26,769 nt of DNA from Leyella stercorea (GCF_019052365.1 NZ_JAHQUY010000046.1:1-26769); one strand, 5' to 3'. Shown: positions 14,608 through 23,891, numbered from the stretch's first letter. Numbers and translations: made by a program. Notes: generated from the letters alone by a model not told the origin.

Positions 14608-15150
14608 TTAAACCTTCTCGATAATCTGTCCGCCAGCCTCTACAGCCTCCATGTTCAGAGGAATAAGACCGTGGTGACGCTCGGGAAGTGTCTTGTAAAG
14701 AGCCTTGTTAAGGCCGTTGGTGCTCACGATCGGGCAAACCTTAAGCAGGCCGCCGAGTACAATCATGTTGAACACCTTTGAGTTCTTCAGTTCGGCAGCC
14801 TTATCCATAGCGTTGATACGATAGACATTGATGTCCTTGCGTGTCGGCGGATTGATGATACCGAAACCGTCATATATAAGTATGCCGCCAGGCTTCACCT
14901 TCGACTCGAACTTGTCGAGCGACGGCTGGTTGAGCACGATAGCCACGTCATACTGGCTAAGGATAGGCGACGAGATGCGCTCTTCGCTCACGATTACTGT
15001 CACGTTGGCTGTACCGCCACGCTGCTCAGGTCCGTAAGCCGGCATCCATGTTACTTCTTTGTCTTCCATCAGACCGGAGTAGGCGAGAATCTTACCCATT
15101 GAGAGCACGCCCTGTCCTCCGAAACCTGCTATAATTATTTCTGCTTTCAT
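14608..15150 (-). CDS. 2-oxoacid:ferredoxin oxidoreductase gamma subunit
   Basis: This 180-aa protein is the gamma (KorC/VorC-type) subunit of a ferredoxin-dependent 2-oxoacid oxidoreductase. Such enzymes oxidatively decarboxylate a 2-oxoacid to its acyl-CoA, or run in reverse to fix CO2. The family opens with IIIAGFGGQGVLSMGKIL (5–22), followed by MPAYGPEQRGG near 36–46 and a central VLNQPSLDKF segment. It overlaps the beta subunit by 4 nt (ATGA), a sign of translational coupling, and ends the operon. Substrate choice (branched-chain 2-oxoacid, 2-oxoglutarate or other) cannot be read from this subunit. Confidence 0.93.
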   Translation of the reverse strand: MKAEIIIAGFGGQGVLSMGKILAYSGLMEDKEVTWMPAYGPEQRGGTANVTVIVSEERISSPILSQYDVAIVLNQPSLDKFESKVKPGGILIYDGFGIINPPTRKDINVYRINAMDKAAELKNSKVFNMIVLGGLLKVCPIVSTNGLNKALYKTLPERHHGLIPLNMEAVEAGGQIIEKV

Positions 15151-15911
15151 AGGTTTGTCGTGTCTTTTAAGTCACCCTTCGGGTATTGTTTGAACATATT
15201 CTCTTCCATCCACTTGTTGGCCTTCACCGGTGGCAACTTCCATCCGCTGTTGCATGTAGCAACAATCTCAACGAGTGATGAACCCTTGCCCTCCATAGAT
15301 GCTGTGAACGCCTTCTTGATAGCAGCCTTTGCCTTGCGGATTGATGCTACGTTCTCCACGCTCTGGCGTGTTACGAAGCATGTGCCCGGTAGAGTGACAG
15401 CCATTTCAGAGAGGTTGAGCGGCCAGCCGTGCAATTTAGGCTCGCGACCGTAAGGACATGTAGATGTCTTCTGACCGATAAGCGTTGTCGGAGCCATCTG
15501 TCCACCAGTCATACCATAGATGGCATTGTTGATGAAGATGAGAGTGATGTTCTCACCGCGGTTCAATGCGTGGATACTCTCGGCAGTTCCGATACAAGCC
15601 ATGTCGCCGTCGCCCTGATAGGTGAAGACAAGGCGCTCTGGCCACAGACGCTTGATGGCAGAAGCAAGAGCTGGAGCGCGTCCGTGTGCTGCTTCCTGCC
15701 AGTCGATGTCGATATATTTGTAGGCGAATACAGAGCAACCTACCGGGCTTACGCCGATGGTGTTCTCCTGCATGCCCATTTCTTCGATAACTTCAGCCAC
15801 AAGTTTGTGAACTACGCCGTGCGAACAACCTGCGCAGTAGTGCATGTGGGTATCGTTGAGAAGCTCAGGCTTTTTATAAACCAGGTTCTCCGGTGATATT
15901 ATATCGTTCAT
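15147..15911 (-). CDS. 2-oxoacid:ferredoxin oxidoreductase beta subunit (TPP-binding)
   Basis: The 254-aa beta subunit (KorB/VorA-type) binds thiamine pyrophosphate. The TPP/Mg2+ motif begins GDGD at 100–103 and closes with FINNAIYGMTGGQ (126–138). HYCAGCSHG (24–32) and VGCSVF (57–62) supply conserved cysteines. The start overlaps the alpha-subunit stop by 4 nt and the end overlaps the gamma subunit by 4 nt. The three catalytic subunits are therefore tightly coupled on one transcript. Confidence 0.94.
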   Translation of the reverse strand: MNDIISPENLVYKKPELLNDTHMHYCAGCSHGVVHKLVAEVIEEMGMQENTIGVSPVGCSVFAYKYIDIDWQEAAHGRAPALASAIKRLWPERLVFTYQGDGDMACIGTAESIHALNRGENITLIFINNAIYGMTGGQMAPTTLIGQKTSTCPYGREPKLHGWPLNLSEMAVTLPGTCFVTRQSVENVASIRKAKAAIKKAFTASMEGKGSSLVEIVATCNSGWKLPPVKANKWMEENMFKQYPKGDLKDTTNL

Positions 15912-16987
15912 AGAAATTTCTCCTTTAAAGCTTTAACCATTTCCTCTGGCTCGGGAACGATGCCGCCGAGTCGTCCGTAGTGCTCACAACGTACAGTGCC
16001 GTTTACTGCGAGGCGCACGTCCTCAATCATCATGCCGGCGTTGATCTCTGCAACGAGAATACCCTTGAGCTTCTTAGCTGCCTCTGCAATCTCCTTTTCG
16101 GGGAAAGGCCACAATGTGATAGGACGGAACAATCCGACCTTGATGCCCTCTGCACGTGCAAGCTCGATAGTCTTTTCTGCAATACGCGCTGCCGAACCGA
16201 ACGCAACGATCATGTATTCTGCGTCGTCCATGAACTTGGTCTCGTAGCGAACCTCGTTCTCGCGAATCTTGCGGTACTTCTCCTGAAGCTGCAGGTTGCG
16301 CTGCTCCATAATCTCAGGCTTAAGCTCGAGAGATGTGATAACGACGGGCTTACGGCCCTTGCAACCGGTTGATGCCCACGGACATTCCTTGATGATCTCC
16401 TCGTTTGTGCGGCGTGGCTTGAACGGAGGAAGAACTACCTTCTCCATCATCTGTCCGATAACACCGTCAGAGAGAATCATTGCAGGGATGCGATACTTGA
16501 AAGCGAGCTCGAATGAGAGGTCGACAAAGTCGGCCATCTCTTGAACTGAGTTTGGTGCGAGCACGAGAATATAGTAGTCGCCATTGCCACCGCCACGGGT
16601 AGCCTGGAAATAGTCGCTCTGTGAAGGCTGGATGGTGCCAAGACCAGGGCCGCCTCGCTGAACGTCGACGATAAGACCCGGTACTTCTGCGCCTGCCATG
16701 TAAGAGATACCCTCCTGCATGAGCGATACGCCCGGACTTGACGACGATGTCATAACGCGCTTGCCGGAGCCACCGCCACCGTAAAGCATGTTGATTGATG
16801 CAACTTCACTCTCTGCCTGAAGCACTACCATGCCAGTAGTCTCCCAAGGCTTGAGTTCTGAGAGTGTTTCGATAACTTCGGTCTGTGGAGTAATAGGATA
16901 GCCGAAATAACCATCACAGCCACAACGGATGGCAGCGTGGGCGAGAGCCTCGTTGCCTTTCATAAGTTTAACTTCCTGTTCTGCCAT
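15908..16987 (-). CDS. vorB: 2-oxoacid:ferredoxin oxidoreductase alpha subunit (VorB/KorA type)
   Basis: The 359-aa alpha subunit carries the pyrimidine-binding and transketolase C-terminal-like domains. MKGNEALAHAAIRCGCDGYF and the following YPITPQTE segment (about 28–40) are typical of proteins annotated as 3-methyl-2-oxobutanoate dehydrogenase subunit VorB in Bacteroidota. VQRGGPGLGT and QSDYFQATRGG form the conserved middle. The ATG at 16987 (MAEQEVK) is preferred, because a longer frame to 17065 overlaps the ferredoxin gene and adds unrelated residues. It begins 4 nt after the ferredoxin stop. VorB versus KorA naming reflects unresolved substrate specificity; physiologically it may supply branched-chain acyl-CoAs or 2-oxoglutarate. 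Confidence 0.92.
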   Translation of the reverse strand: MAEQEVKLMKGNEALAHAAIRCGCDGYFGYPITPQTEVIETLSELKPWETTGMVVLQAESEVASINMLYGGGGSGKRVMTSSSSPGVSLMQEGISYMAGAEVPGLIVDVQRGGPGLGTIQPSQSDYFQATRGGGNGDYYILVLAPNSVQEMADFVDLSFELAFKYRIPAMILSDGVIGQMMEKVVLPPFKPRRTNEEIIKECPWASTGCKGRKPVVITSLELKPEIMEQRNLQLQEKYRKIRENEVRYETKFMDDAEYMIVAFGSAARIAEKTIELARAEGIKVGLFRPITLWPFPEKEIAEAAKKLKGILVAEINAGMMIEDVRLAVNGTVRCEHYGRLGGIVPEPEEMVKALKEKFL

Positions 16988-16991
16988 TGTG

Positions 16992-17225
16992 TTAATCCTC
17001 CATTTTTTTACGGTAAACACTAATACATCCGTCCGGACATACGATTCCGCACGATGCACAACCAATACAATCGTCAGGTCTTACAGCCTCGGCGTATTGA
17101 TAACCATGCACGTTCACTGCCTTTGCTGTGAGAGCAATGACATCTTTCGGGCAAGCTACAACACAAAGAGAGCATCCTTTGCATCGGTCGGTGTTAACCA
17201 CGATAGCACCTTTGATTTTTCCCAT
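16992..17225 (-). CDS. 2[4Fe-4S] ferredoxin subunit of the 2-oxoacid oxidoreductase
   Basis: This 77-aa protein has two CxxCxxCxxxCP cluster motifs, C15-C18-C21-C25 and C53-C56-C59-C63. It matches the delta (KorD/VorD-like) electron-transfer subunit. It precedes the alpha subunit by 4 nt and follows the small TPR-like gene by 19 bp. It should pass electrons from the TPP site to soluble ferredoxin. The clusters are expected to be oxygen-labile. Confidence 0.95.
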   Translation of the reverse strand: MGKIKGAIVVNTDRCKGCSLCVVACPKDVIALTAKAVNVHGYQYAEAVRPDDCIGCASCGIVCPDGCISVYRKKMED

Positions 17226-17244
17226 AGTAATATGTTGTTTAGAG

Positions 17245-17424
17245 TTAGGGGTTATACATATCTTTACAGTAGAAGGCGAACATGTCGTCGAGCATTTGCT
17301 TTGCTTCCACTGCAGGCGACTCGGGGTCGAGAGCTATTGCTTCGAGATAGTTGTCGATAGCATGCTTCCAATCGCCTTTACGTCTGTACTCGTTGCCGAG
17401 CTTGTAATAGTCTTCTGCTGTCAT
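17245..17424 (-). CDS. Small TPR-like protein (59 aa) leading the oxidoreductase operon
   Basis: A 60-codon frame encodes a single TPR-like helical pair. YYKLGNEYRRKGDWKHAIDN followed by YLEAIALDPESPA fits the TPR pattern of G8, A20, A27 and P32-type positions. Codon use matches its neighbours and the frame runs cleanly from ATG to TAA. It ends 19 bp before the ferredoxin gene on the same strand. The C-terminal tail (MLDDMFAFYCKDMYNP) is not TPR. I recall a similar small TPR gene next to this oxidoreductase in other Bacteroidota, which suggests an assembly or docking role, but that is unproven. Confidence 0.85.
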   Translation of the reverse strand: MTAEDYYKLGNEYRRKGDWKHAIDNYLEAIALDPESPAVEAKQMLDDMFAFYCKDMYNP

Positions 17425-17508
17425 ACTTATTAAGGTTGGGGTGTGTTATGTTGTTGCGTTGACAGTTGTAAGCACCAGTGATGCCGGATGCTGACGCCTG
17501 TCTTTATC

Positions 17509-18378
17509 TTACCATCCCTTCGCTGCCTGCAGCGTGTTCTTCATCAGTGAACAGATTGTCATCGGTCCGACGCCGCCTGGCACTGGTGTTATGAACGAAC
17601 ACTTCGGAGCTACTTCGTCGAACTTCACGTCGCCGTTGAGACGGAAACCGCTCTTGCGGGTTGCGTCAGGAACACGGGTTGTGCCTACGTCAATCACTAC
17701 TGCGCCTTCCTTCACCATATCGGCTGTCACGAAGTCGGGCTTGCCGATAGCTGCAATGATGATGTCGGCTTCGCGACATTCCTTCTTGATGTCGGTGGTG
17801 TGCGAGTGGCATACGGTGACGGTAGCGTCGCCGTACTGCTTCTGCATCATCAACTGTGCCATAGGCTTGCCTACGATGTTGCTTCTGCCGAGCACAACGC
17901 ATTTCTTGCCGGCGGTTTCGATGTTGTAGCGCTTCAGCAATGTCACTATTCCGAGTGGAGTAGCCGATACGAAGCATGGCAGACCGATAGACATGCGTCC
18001 GACGTTTATAGGATGGAAGCCGTCAACGTCCTTGCGGTAGTCGATAGCCTCTATTATCTTCTGCTCGTTGATATGACGCGGGAGCGGCAACTGCACGATG
18101 AATCCGTCTACGTCATCGTCATTGTTCAGACGATCTACACATGCGAGCAGTTCGTCTTCGGTGATGTCATCCTCGTAGCGGATAAGTGTCGACTTAAAGC
18201 CGCACTTCTCGCAGGCCAGAACCTTGTTCTTCACATAAGTCTCAGAGCCGCCGTCGTGTCCGACAAGTACAGCCGCGAGATGCGGTTGCTTGCCACCTGC
18301 GGCCATGATGCTCTTTACCTCTTCGGCTATTTCTGCTTTAATAGCCTCGGCTGTTGCTTTTCCGTCTATCAGTTGCAT
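17509..18378 (-). CDS. folD: Bifunctional methylenetetrahydrofolate dehydrogenase/cyclohydrolase
   Basis: FolD interconverts 5,10-methylene-, 5,10-methenyl- and 10-formyl-tetrahydrofolate, supplying one-carbon units for purine and formyl-Met synthesis. The 289-aa length is standard. Signature 1 includes SETYVKNK with Y48 and catalytic K52. [13 protein letters not shown] and [13 protein letters not shown] are the folate-site segments. [17 protein letters not shown] is the Rossmann NADP loop, and [10 protein letters not shown] closes the family. It starts 12 bp after ffh on the same strand and is presumably co-transcribed. An 84-bp gap follows before the TPR gene, with a modest hairpin at about 17468–17504 but no T-run. 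Confidence 0.97.
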   Translation of the reverse strand: MQLIDGKATAEAIKAEIAEEVKSIMAAGGKQPHLAAVLVGHDGGSETYVKNKVLACEKCGFKSTLIRYEDDITEDELLACVDRLNNDDDVDGFIVQLPLPRHINEQKIIEAIDYRKDVDGFHPINVGRMSIGLPCFVSATPLGIVTLLKRYNIETAGKKCVVLGRSNIVGKPMAQLMMQKQYGDATVTVCHSHTTDIKKECREADIIIAAIGKPDFVTADMVKEGAVVIDVGTTRVPDATRKSGFRLNGDVKFDEVAPKCSFITPVPGGVGPMTICSLMKNTLQAAKGW

Positions 18379-18390
18379 ATCTTTAATGTT

Positions 18391-19743
18391 TTAGAACTTC
18401 GGCATACCTGGCATGCCTTTCATCTTGCTCATCATGCCTGCCATTTTTGCCATATTTGTACCAGTAACCATCTTCATCATCTTGCGTGTCTGGTCGAACT
18501 GCTTGATGAGGCGGTTCACCTCCTGGATGTTCGTACCGCTACCTTTCGCAATACGCATGCGGCGGCTCTGGTTGAGAATTTCTGGGTTGGTACGCTCCTT
18601 CGGAGTCATACTCTTTATGATTGCTTCAATGCCCTTGAAAGCATTGTCGTCGATGTCAACGTCCTTGATAGCCTTGCCTACGCCCGGAATCATTGCTGCG
18701 AGATCCTTCAGATTGCCCATCTTCTTGATCTGCTCAATCTGTCCGAGGAAGTCGTTGAAGTCGAACTTGTTCTTCTGAATCTTCTTCTGCAAGCGGCGTG
18801 CCTCTTCTTCGTCGAACTGCTCCTGAGCGCGTTCAACAAGACTCACGATGTCGCCCATGCCGAGGATTCGGTCTGCCATACGTGACGGATGGAATACGTC
18901 GATAGCTTCCATCTTCTCGCCTGTACCTACGAACTTGATTGGCTTAGTGACAACGGTGCGGATAGAGAGAGCTGCACCGCCGCGTGTGTCGCCGTCGAGC
19001 TTGGTGAGAACCACGCCGTCGAAGTCGAGACGGTCGTTGAACTCCTTAGCTGTGTTGACAGCGTCCTGACCAGTCATTGAGTCGACAACGAAGAGAGTCT
19101 CGTTCGGGTTGATTGCGTTCTTCAGAGTCTCAATCTCGTTCATCATCTCCTCGTCTACAGCCAGACGACCTGCAGTATCGACGATTACTACGTCGTAGCT
19201 CTTAGCCTTTGCCTCGCGGATAGCGTTGTTTGCGATGCTTACAACATCCTTGCTCTCCGGCTCAGAATATACCGGTACGCCAATCTGCTCGCCCACAACC
19301 TTGAGCTGTTCGATAGCAGCCGGACGATATACGTCGCAGGCTACGAGCAACGGGTTCTTGTGCTGCTTGTTCTTGAGCATGTTTGCGAGCTTGCCTGAGA
19401 ATGTGGTCTTACCCGAACCCTGCAGACCGCTCATAAGGATGATTGACGGGCGTCCGTTCAAGTTAAGCTCGGCTGCTTCGCCACCCATGAGTTCTGCGAG
19501 TTCGTCGTGTACGATCTTCACCATCAGCTGGCTTGGCTTCACCGCTGTGAGTACGTTCATGCCGAGGGCTTTCTTCTTCACGGTGTCTGTGAAAGTCTTT
19601 GCCACCTTATAGTTTACGTCGGCATCCAGCAGAGCGCGTCTTACGTCTTTAAGGGTTTCGGCAACGTTGATTTCGGTAATCTTGCCTTCACCTTTGAGGA
19701 TTTTGAAACTGCGTTCAAGTCTGTCACTAAGATTTTCAAACAT
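18391..19743 (-). CDS. ffh: Signal recognition particle protein Ffh
   Basis: Ffh is the SRP54 GTPase that binds 4.5S RNA and targets nascent membrane proteins to FtsY. The 450-aa protein has the N-domain (1–95). The G-domain follows with P-loop GLQGSGKTT (106–114), DTAGR and TKLDGD. A methionine-rich M-domain runs from about 325 and includes the RNA-binding [11 protein letters not shown] segment and a tail of [18 protein letters not shown] type. It is preceded by its own promoter (19819–19826) and followed 12 bp later by folD. No 4.5S RNA gene was seen nearby. Confidence 0.98.
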   Translation of the reverse strand: MFENLSDRLERSFKILKGEGKITEINVAETLKDVRRALLDADVNYKVAKTFTDTVKKKALGMNVLTAVKPSQLMVKIVHDELAELMGGEAAELNLNGRPSIILMSGLQGSGKTTFSGKLANMLKNKQHKNPLLVACDVYRPAAIEQLKVVGEQIGVPVYSEPESKDVVSIANNAIREAKAKSYDVVIVDTAGRLAVDEEMMNEIETLKNAINPNETLFVVDSMTGQDAVNTAKEFNDRLDFDGVVLTKLDGDTRGGAALSIRTVVTKPIKFVGTGEKMEAIDVFHPSRMADRILGMGDIVSLVERAQEQFDEEEARRLQKKIQKNKFDFNDFLGQIEQIKKMGNLKDLAAMIPGVGKAIKDVDIDDNAFKGIEAIIKSMTPKERTNPEILNQSRRMRIAKGSGTNIQEVNRLIKQFDQTRKMMKMVTGTNMAKMAGMMSKMKGMPGMPKF

Positions 19744-19818
19744 ATCTATTTTCTTTTCTTTTTATTATAATTAATGTGTGCGCTTTGTGGGGCGTTTCAA
19801 TACACGTCGCTTCTTTTG

Positions 19819-19826
19819 CAAAAGTA
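19819..19826 (-). promoter_or_regulatory. −7 promoter box of ffh–folD
   Basis: On the minus strand TACTTTTG matches TAnnTTTG, 76 bp before the ffh ATG. The position 19 bp upstream reads TCCG, a weak −33. The transcript may extend through folD to the oxidoreductase genes, since no terminator separates them. Confidence 0.55.
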
Positions 19827-19880
19827 AACAAAAAATAGCGAGATACGGAATAAAATCTTATCTATTTAATTTATTTTAAG

Positions 19881-21797
19881 TTACTTTTTTAAGTAGATGT
19901 CGTTGTACTTCACTCCTATCACCTCTTCGTTGACGAGATATTCGAGTGCTTCGTCTTTTGCGTCCTGATTGAGTGTTATCTTGTTAAGCTCTGTTATTGA
20001 GTGCTTTTCGCCGTCGGCGAGCATTTCTTTTATCGCTTTAAGCGCTTGATTGAAGGCTTTTTTGTACGATTGTGGCGTCTTTTGGTGCGCAAGACACACG
20101 TCGCACTGTTGGCAGTCTTCTGTGCGTGTCTCGCCGAAGTAGCGCAGCAACTGTCTGCTGCGGCACACGGTGTCGTTCTCGGCGTAATTGATAATGCTTT
20201 CTATGCGTTTCTCGAACTGCGCCTTGCGCTCCTCGTATACCGTTTTACTTATCACTATTTCCTCCGGCAGTACGCGGTCTCTTGTGTATGTCAGGAGCGG
20301 CACCGACCGTTCGGGTATAAAGTGAAGTATGCGTCGCTGGCTCAGACTCGTCAGTATCAGGTATACCTGCTGCTGCGTGAGACCGCTGGCGTGTGCAATG
20401 AATGCTATTTCTATGAAATGGTAGTCGACAAACAGTCCGCTGTATTCGCGTAGCATCGTTGTTATCACTGCTTCTTCGTTGGGCGTCGTGTCGTGGAGCA
20501 TGTATAGCTGGTCGCGTTCGAGCGTGAACTTCACACGTGTTCGCGAGTCGGGGTCGACGTCGTATTCCAGATAGCCAGCCCTTGTGAGTATCTTCAGAGC
20601 CGAGTTGACGATGACTGGGTAGTGGTGGAATATGCGGCAGAACTTTTCTATCTCGAATCGGAACGTGCGCCCGTAGCCCGACCCGGCAGCAATCTGCAGA
20701 TAGTATGCCACGTGCTCATACACGCGGCATATCTCCTTCTTGTCGGGGAACTCCTGCGCAATGCGTTTCACGAGTTTTGTTCTGTCGCCCCTGTCGTACA
20801 GCAATACGGCGTAAGCCTTCTTGCCGTCGCGTCCGGCTCTGCCCGCTTCCTGGAAGTAAGCCTCGATGGAGTCGGGGCATGAGATGTGTATCACGACGCG
20901 CACGTCTGGTTTGTCGATGCCCATGCCGAAAGCGTTGGTTGCCACCATTACGCGCACCTCGTCATCGTGCCACTTCTTCTGTCGCTCGTCTTTTGTAGAG
21001 TGCTCAAGTCCAGCATGATAGAACGTAGCGCTAATGTTGTTGTTTAATATGTATTCGCTTATCTCCTTAGCCAATTTGCGACTGCGTACATACACTATTG
21101 CACTGCCGCTTATCGAGTTCAGAATGTGTATGAGCTGCTGCATCTTGTTGTCTGATGAACGCACTACGTAAGCGAGGTTCTTACGCTCGAAACTCATGCG
21201 GTACACGTTCTTCTCCTTGAATTTCAACTGCTCCTGAATGTCGTCAATCACCTCTGTCGTAGCAGTTGCAGTGAGCGCGAGTATTGGTGCATCGGGCTTT
21301 ATGCGGCGTATGTCGGCAATGTGCAGGTATGACGGTCGGAAGTCGTAGCCCCATTGCGATATGCAGTGAGCCTCGTCGATGGTGATGAAGCTCACCTTGA
21401 TGTGCGCCAGTTTTGTCTGGAACAGTTCAGAGCCTATGCGCTCGGGAGAAACGTAGAGTATCTTTGTATGACCGAGCACGCAGTTCTCGAGTGTCTTTAC
21501 TATTTCCTGACGGCTCATACCCGAATAGATGGCTGCGGCGAGCACTTGGCGTCGTCGCAGATTGTCTACCTGGTCTTTCATCAGGGCGATGAGCGGTGTG
21601 ATGACGATGCACACGCCTTCCATGGCGAGAGCCGGCACCTGGAACGTGAGCGATTTGCCGCCGCCCGTAGGCATCAGTCCCAGTGTGTCCTTGCCCTCGG
21701 CGATGCTGCGTATGATGTCGCGCTGTATGCCGCGGAAATCGGAGTAGCCCCAAGTGTCTCTCAGTATCTTGAGATATAGTGTGTCGTCGTAACCCAT
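19881..21797 (-). CDS. recQ: RecQ-family ATP-dependent DNA helicase
   Basis: RecQ is a 3'→5' DNA helicase used in recombination and replication-fork repair. In the 638-aa protein the Walker A motif is PTGGGKSL (43–50), DEAH is at 141–144, and the aromatic-rich loop HCISQWGYDFRPSY follows. Motif VI is QEAGRAGRDG. The RQC zinc site is complete (C545, C562, C565, C568). After it about 70 residues form a helical or winged tail, and I see no clear HRDC domain, so this is the form without one. It follows recJ by 38 bp with no terminator or promoter between, so recJ–recQ should be an operon. Confidence 0.96.
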   Translation of the reverse strand: MGYDDTLYLKILRDTWGYSDFRGIQRDIIRSIAEGKDTLGLMPTGGGKSLTFQVPALAMEGVCIVITPLIALMKDQVDNLRRRQVLAAAIYSGMSRQEIVKTLENCVLGHTKILYVSPERIGSELFQTKLAHIKVSFITIDEAHCISQWGYDFRPSYLHIADIRRIKPDAPILALTATATTEVIDDIQEQLKFKEKNVYRMSFERKNLAYVVRSSDNKMQQLIHILNSISGSAIVYVRSRKLAKEISEYILNNNISATFYHAGLEHSTKDERQKKWHDDEVRVMVATNAFGMGIDKPDVRVVIHISCPDSIEAYFQEAGRAGRDGKKAYAVLLYDRGDRTKLVKRIAQEFPDKKEICRVYEHVAYYLQIAAGSGYGRTFRFEIEKFCRIFHHYPVIVNSALKILTRAGYLEYDVDPDSRTRVKFTLERDQLYMLHDTTPNEEAVITTMLREYSGLFVDYHFIEIAFIAHASGLTQQQVYLILTSLSQRRILHFIPERSVPLLTYTRDRVLPEEIVISKTVYEERKAQFEKRIESIINYAENDTVCRSRQLLRYFGETRTEDCQQCDVCLAHQKTPQSYKKAFNQALKAIKEMLADGEKHSITELNKITLNQDAKDEALEYLVNEEVIGVKYNDIYLKK

Positions 21798-21835
21798 CTT
21801 TTTGTCTATTGAAGCTTCTCTTTAACGTTTTGTTG

Positions 21836-23560
21836 TTAGTCTTCCTCAGCCACTCGTATGTCTTCAATCTGCAGCTGCACCATGTTGCGTTTGAAAACGT
21901 TGTCCTCAATGGTGTAGGCAATATCGAAGCTACGTTTCGATTTAATGTAACGCGCTGAAGCGCTCTGTCCGAATGCGATACCGTTGACGATGTTGCTCGA
22001 CTTCGAATCTACAAGCTCAAGCTTTATGTGCTCCTGCTCGCGTCCTACAACCTTGCTCGTGCCGTAGTCGTATACGTCTGTCGTGCAGAAGAGCGGCTTG
22101 GTGTTGCCGGGTCCGAACGGCGAGAACCTTTTCAGGTCGTTATGCAGTTTCTTCGTTATGTCGCGGAAGTCGATTTCGGCGTCGATGTTGAGCATTGCCT
22201 CTGTCTGTTCGGGCTGTATGTGCTCGTCTACATATCGCTGGAAGCGGTTGCGGAACTCCTGAATGTCGTCCCAGCGCAGCGTCAGTCCGGCTGCGTAGGT
22301 GTGTCCGCCGAAGTTGACGAGCAGGTCGCGGCAACTCTTGATAGCCGAGTAGACGTCGAAACCCGTCACGCTGCGTGCAGAACCCGTAGCGAAGTCGCCA
22401 TCGCGAGTGAGCACTACGGTCGGGCGGAAGTAGATTTCGGTGAGTCGTGACGCCACGATGCCGATAACGCCCTTCTTCCAGTTCTCGTCGTAGAGCACTA
22501 TCGACGAGCGGTGGCGCTGGCTCTCCAGCTTCGAGACGATGCTGTTCGCCTCCTCCGTCATCTGCTTGTCGATATCCTTGCGCTGCTCGTTGTACTCGTC
22601 GATGTGCTTTGCCTTGGCGAGCGCATGCGAGAAGTCTTTCTCTACGAGCAGGTCTACGCTCTCGCGTCCGTTCTCCATACGTCCAGACGCATTGATGCGC
22701 GGGCCTATCTTGAATACGATGTCGCTCATTGATATGTCTCTGCCTCCGAGTCCGCAGATGTCGATGATAGCCTTCAGACCTATGCTCGGGTTCTGGTTGA
22801 GTGTCTTGAGTCCGTGGTAGGCGAGAATGCGGTTCTCCTCGGTTACGGGCACGATGTCGGCAGCTATGCTCACGGCACAGAAGTCGAGCAGCGGTATGAG
22901 TCTGGCGAAGGGTATGCCGTTGTTCTTGGCGAACGCCTGCATCAGCTTGAATCCCACGCCGCATCCGCAGAGATGCTTGAACGGGTAGGTGTCGTCGGGT
23001 CGCTTCGGGTTGAGGATAGCCACGGCTGGCGGCAGTTCTTCGTCGGGCATGTGGTGGTCGCAGATGATAAAGTCGATGCCGAGCGACTTGGCGTAGGCTA
23101 TCTCTTCAATGGCCTTGATGCCGCAGTCGAGGATGATGATGAGCTTCACGCCGGCCTCTTTGGCGTAGTCGATGCCTTTCTTGCTCACGCCGTAGCCTTC
23201 GTCGTAGCGGTCGGGGATGTAATACTCTATGTTGGAGTAGAACTGCTGTATGAACTTATACACCAGTGCTACCGCAGTGCATCCGTCCACGTCGTAGTCG
23301 CCGTAGACGAGTATGCGTTCCTTGCGGCCCATCGCGTCGTTGAGACGGTCGACGGCGAGGTCCATGTCCTTCATGAGGAAGGGGTTGATGAGGTCTGCCA
23401 GCTGCGGATGGAAGAATCGCTTGGCCGCTGACTCTGTTGTTATGCCGCGTTGCATTAGCAGCTGGGCGAGTATCGGGCTGATATTCAGCTTCGCCCCCAG
23501 TTCGTCAGCCGCCTGTTTCTCCTCTTTCGTAGGTGGCTTGTAATTCCATTTGAATAACAT
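21836..23560 (-). CDS. recJ: Single-stranded-DNA-specific exonuclease RecJ
   Basis: RecJ degrades single-stranded DNA 5'→3' in recombinational and mismatch repair. The 574-aa length is typical. DHH-family metal motifs are in order: DYDVDG (88–93), D145 in ILDCG, DHH (168–170), then the LLDFCAVSIAADIVP segment. The DHHA1 domain contains RINASGRM and the later GGHTYAAG. A C-terminal OB-like domain ends in EED. It pairs with RecQ in the RecF-type pathway, and the downstream recQ gene is 38 bp away. A promoter and inverted repeat lie upstream at 23613–23642. Confidence 0.97.
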   Translation of the reverse strand: MLFKWNYKPPTKEEKQAADELGAKLNISPILAQLLMQRGITTESAAKRFFHPQLADLINPFLMKDMDLAVDRLNDAMGRKERILVYGDYDVDGCTAVALVYKFIQQFYSNIEYYIPDRYDEGYGVSKKGIDYAKEAGVKLIIILDCGIKAIEEIAYAKSLGIDFIICDHHMPDEELPPAVAILNPKRPDDTYPFKHLCGCGVGFKLMQAFAKNNGIPFARLIPLLDFCAVSIAADIVPVTEENRILAYHGLKTLNQNPSIGLKAIIDICGLGGRDISMSDIVFKIGPRINASGRMENGRESVDLLVEKDFSHALAKAKHIDEYNEQRKDIDKQMTEEANSIVSKLESQRHRSSIVLYDENWKKGVIGIVASRLTEIYFRPTVVLTRDGDFATGSARSVTGFDVYSAIKSCRDLLVNFGGHTYAAGLTLRWDDIQEFRNRFQRYVDEHIQPEQTEAMLNIDAEIDFRDITKKLHNDLKRFSPFGPGNTKPLFCTTDVYDYGTSKVVGREQEHIKLELVDSKSSNIVNGIAFGQSASARYIKSKRSFDIAYTIEDNVFKRNMVQLQIEDIRVAEED

Positions 23561-23612
23561 TATATATAGTTTTTATTTTTTCTCGGTTTAGGAGTGGGGT
23601 GCAGAGTGTCTG

Positions 23613-23642
23613 CGCGTTTAAGGTAAAACGCGTGTAAAGTTA
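23613..23642 (-). promoter_or_regulatory. Promoter and dyad upstream of recJ
   Basis: On the minus strand TAACTTTA (23642–23635) is one base from TAnnTTTG. Just downstream, CGCGTTT (23613–23619) and AAACGCG (23626–23632) form a perfect 7+7 inverted repeat with a 6-bp spacer near the expected start site. This could be an operator or a 5' hairpin on the recJ–recQ mRNA. Confidence 0.45.
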
Positions 23643-23747
23643 CAAAAATTATGTGGAATACGAGGATTGTTTGGCGTGTTTTTCAGGTGCCGCTTAAAAT
23701 CTTTGTAACTAATTGTTATATTTTTATAGTCTGTGTTCAGTCGTTTG

Positions 23748-23891
23748 CGTCCGCCATCCAATCGGATTCCGTTCGCCATCCAATCGGATTCCGTTCGCCG
23801 TCTGATCGGATTCCGTCCGCAGTCCAATCGGATTCCGTCCGCAGTCCAATCGGATTCCGTTCGCCGTCCAATCGGATTCCGTCCGCTATCC
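23748..23891. repeat. 22-bp tandem repeat array 2 (6 units plus partial)
   Basis: Six contiguous 22-bp units run from 23748 to 23879 in exact register, and a degenerate seventh follows (23880–23891). Units begin CGTYCGC and nearly all end ATCGGATTC. Overlapping small dyads AATC-G-GATT and CGGA-T-TCCG recur in most units. The same unit forms array 1 at 103–175. It lies between the terminator of the C1 peptidase gene and the recJ promoter, so it is intergenic and probably untranscribed or poorly transcribed. The period is not a multiple of three, so open frames across it are incidental. Confidence 0.92.

Noticed and set aside
23748..23891. CRISPR array
   Set aside because: The units are directly contiguous with no unique spacers, and no cas genes are present.
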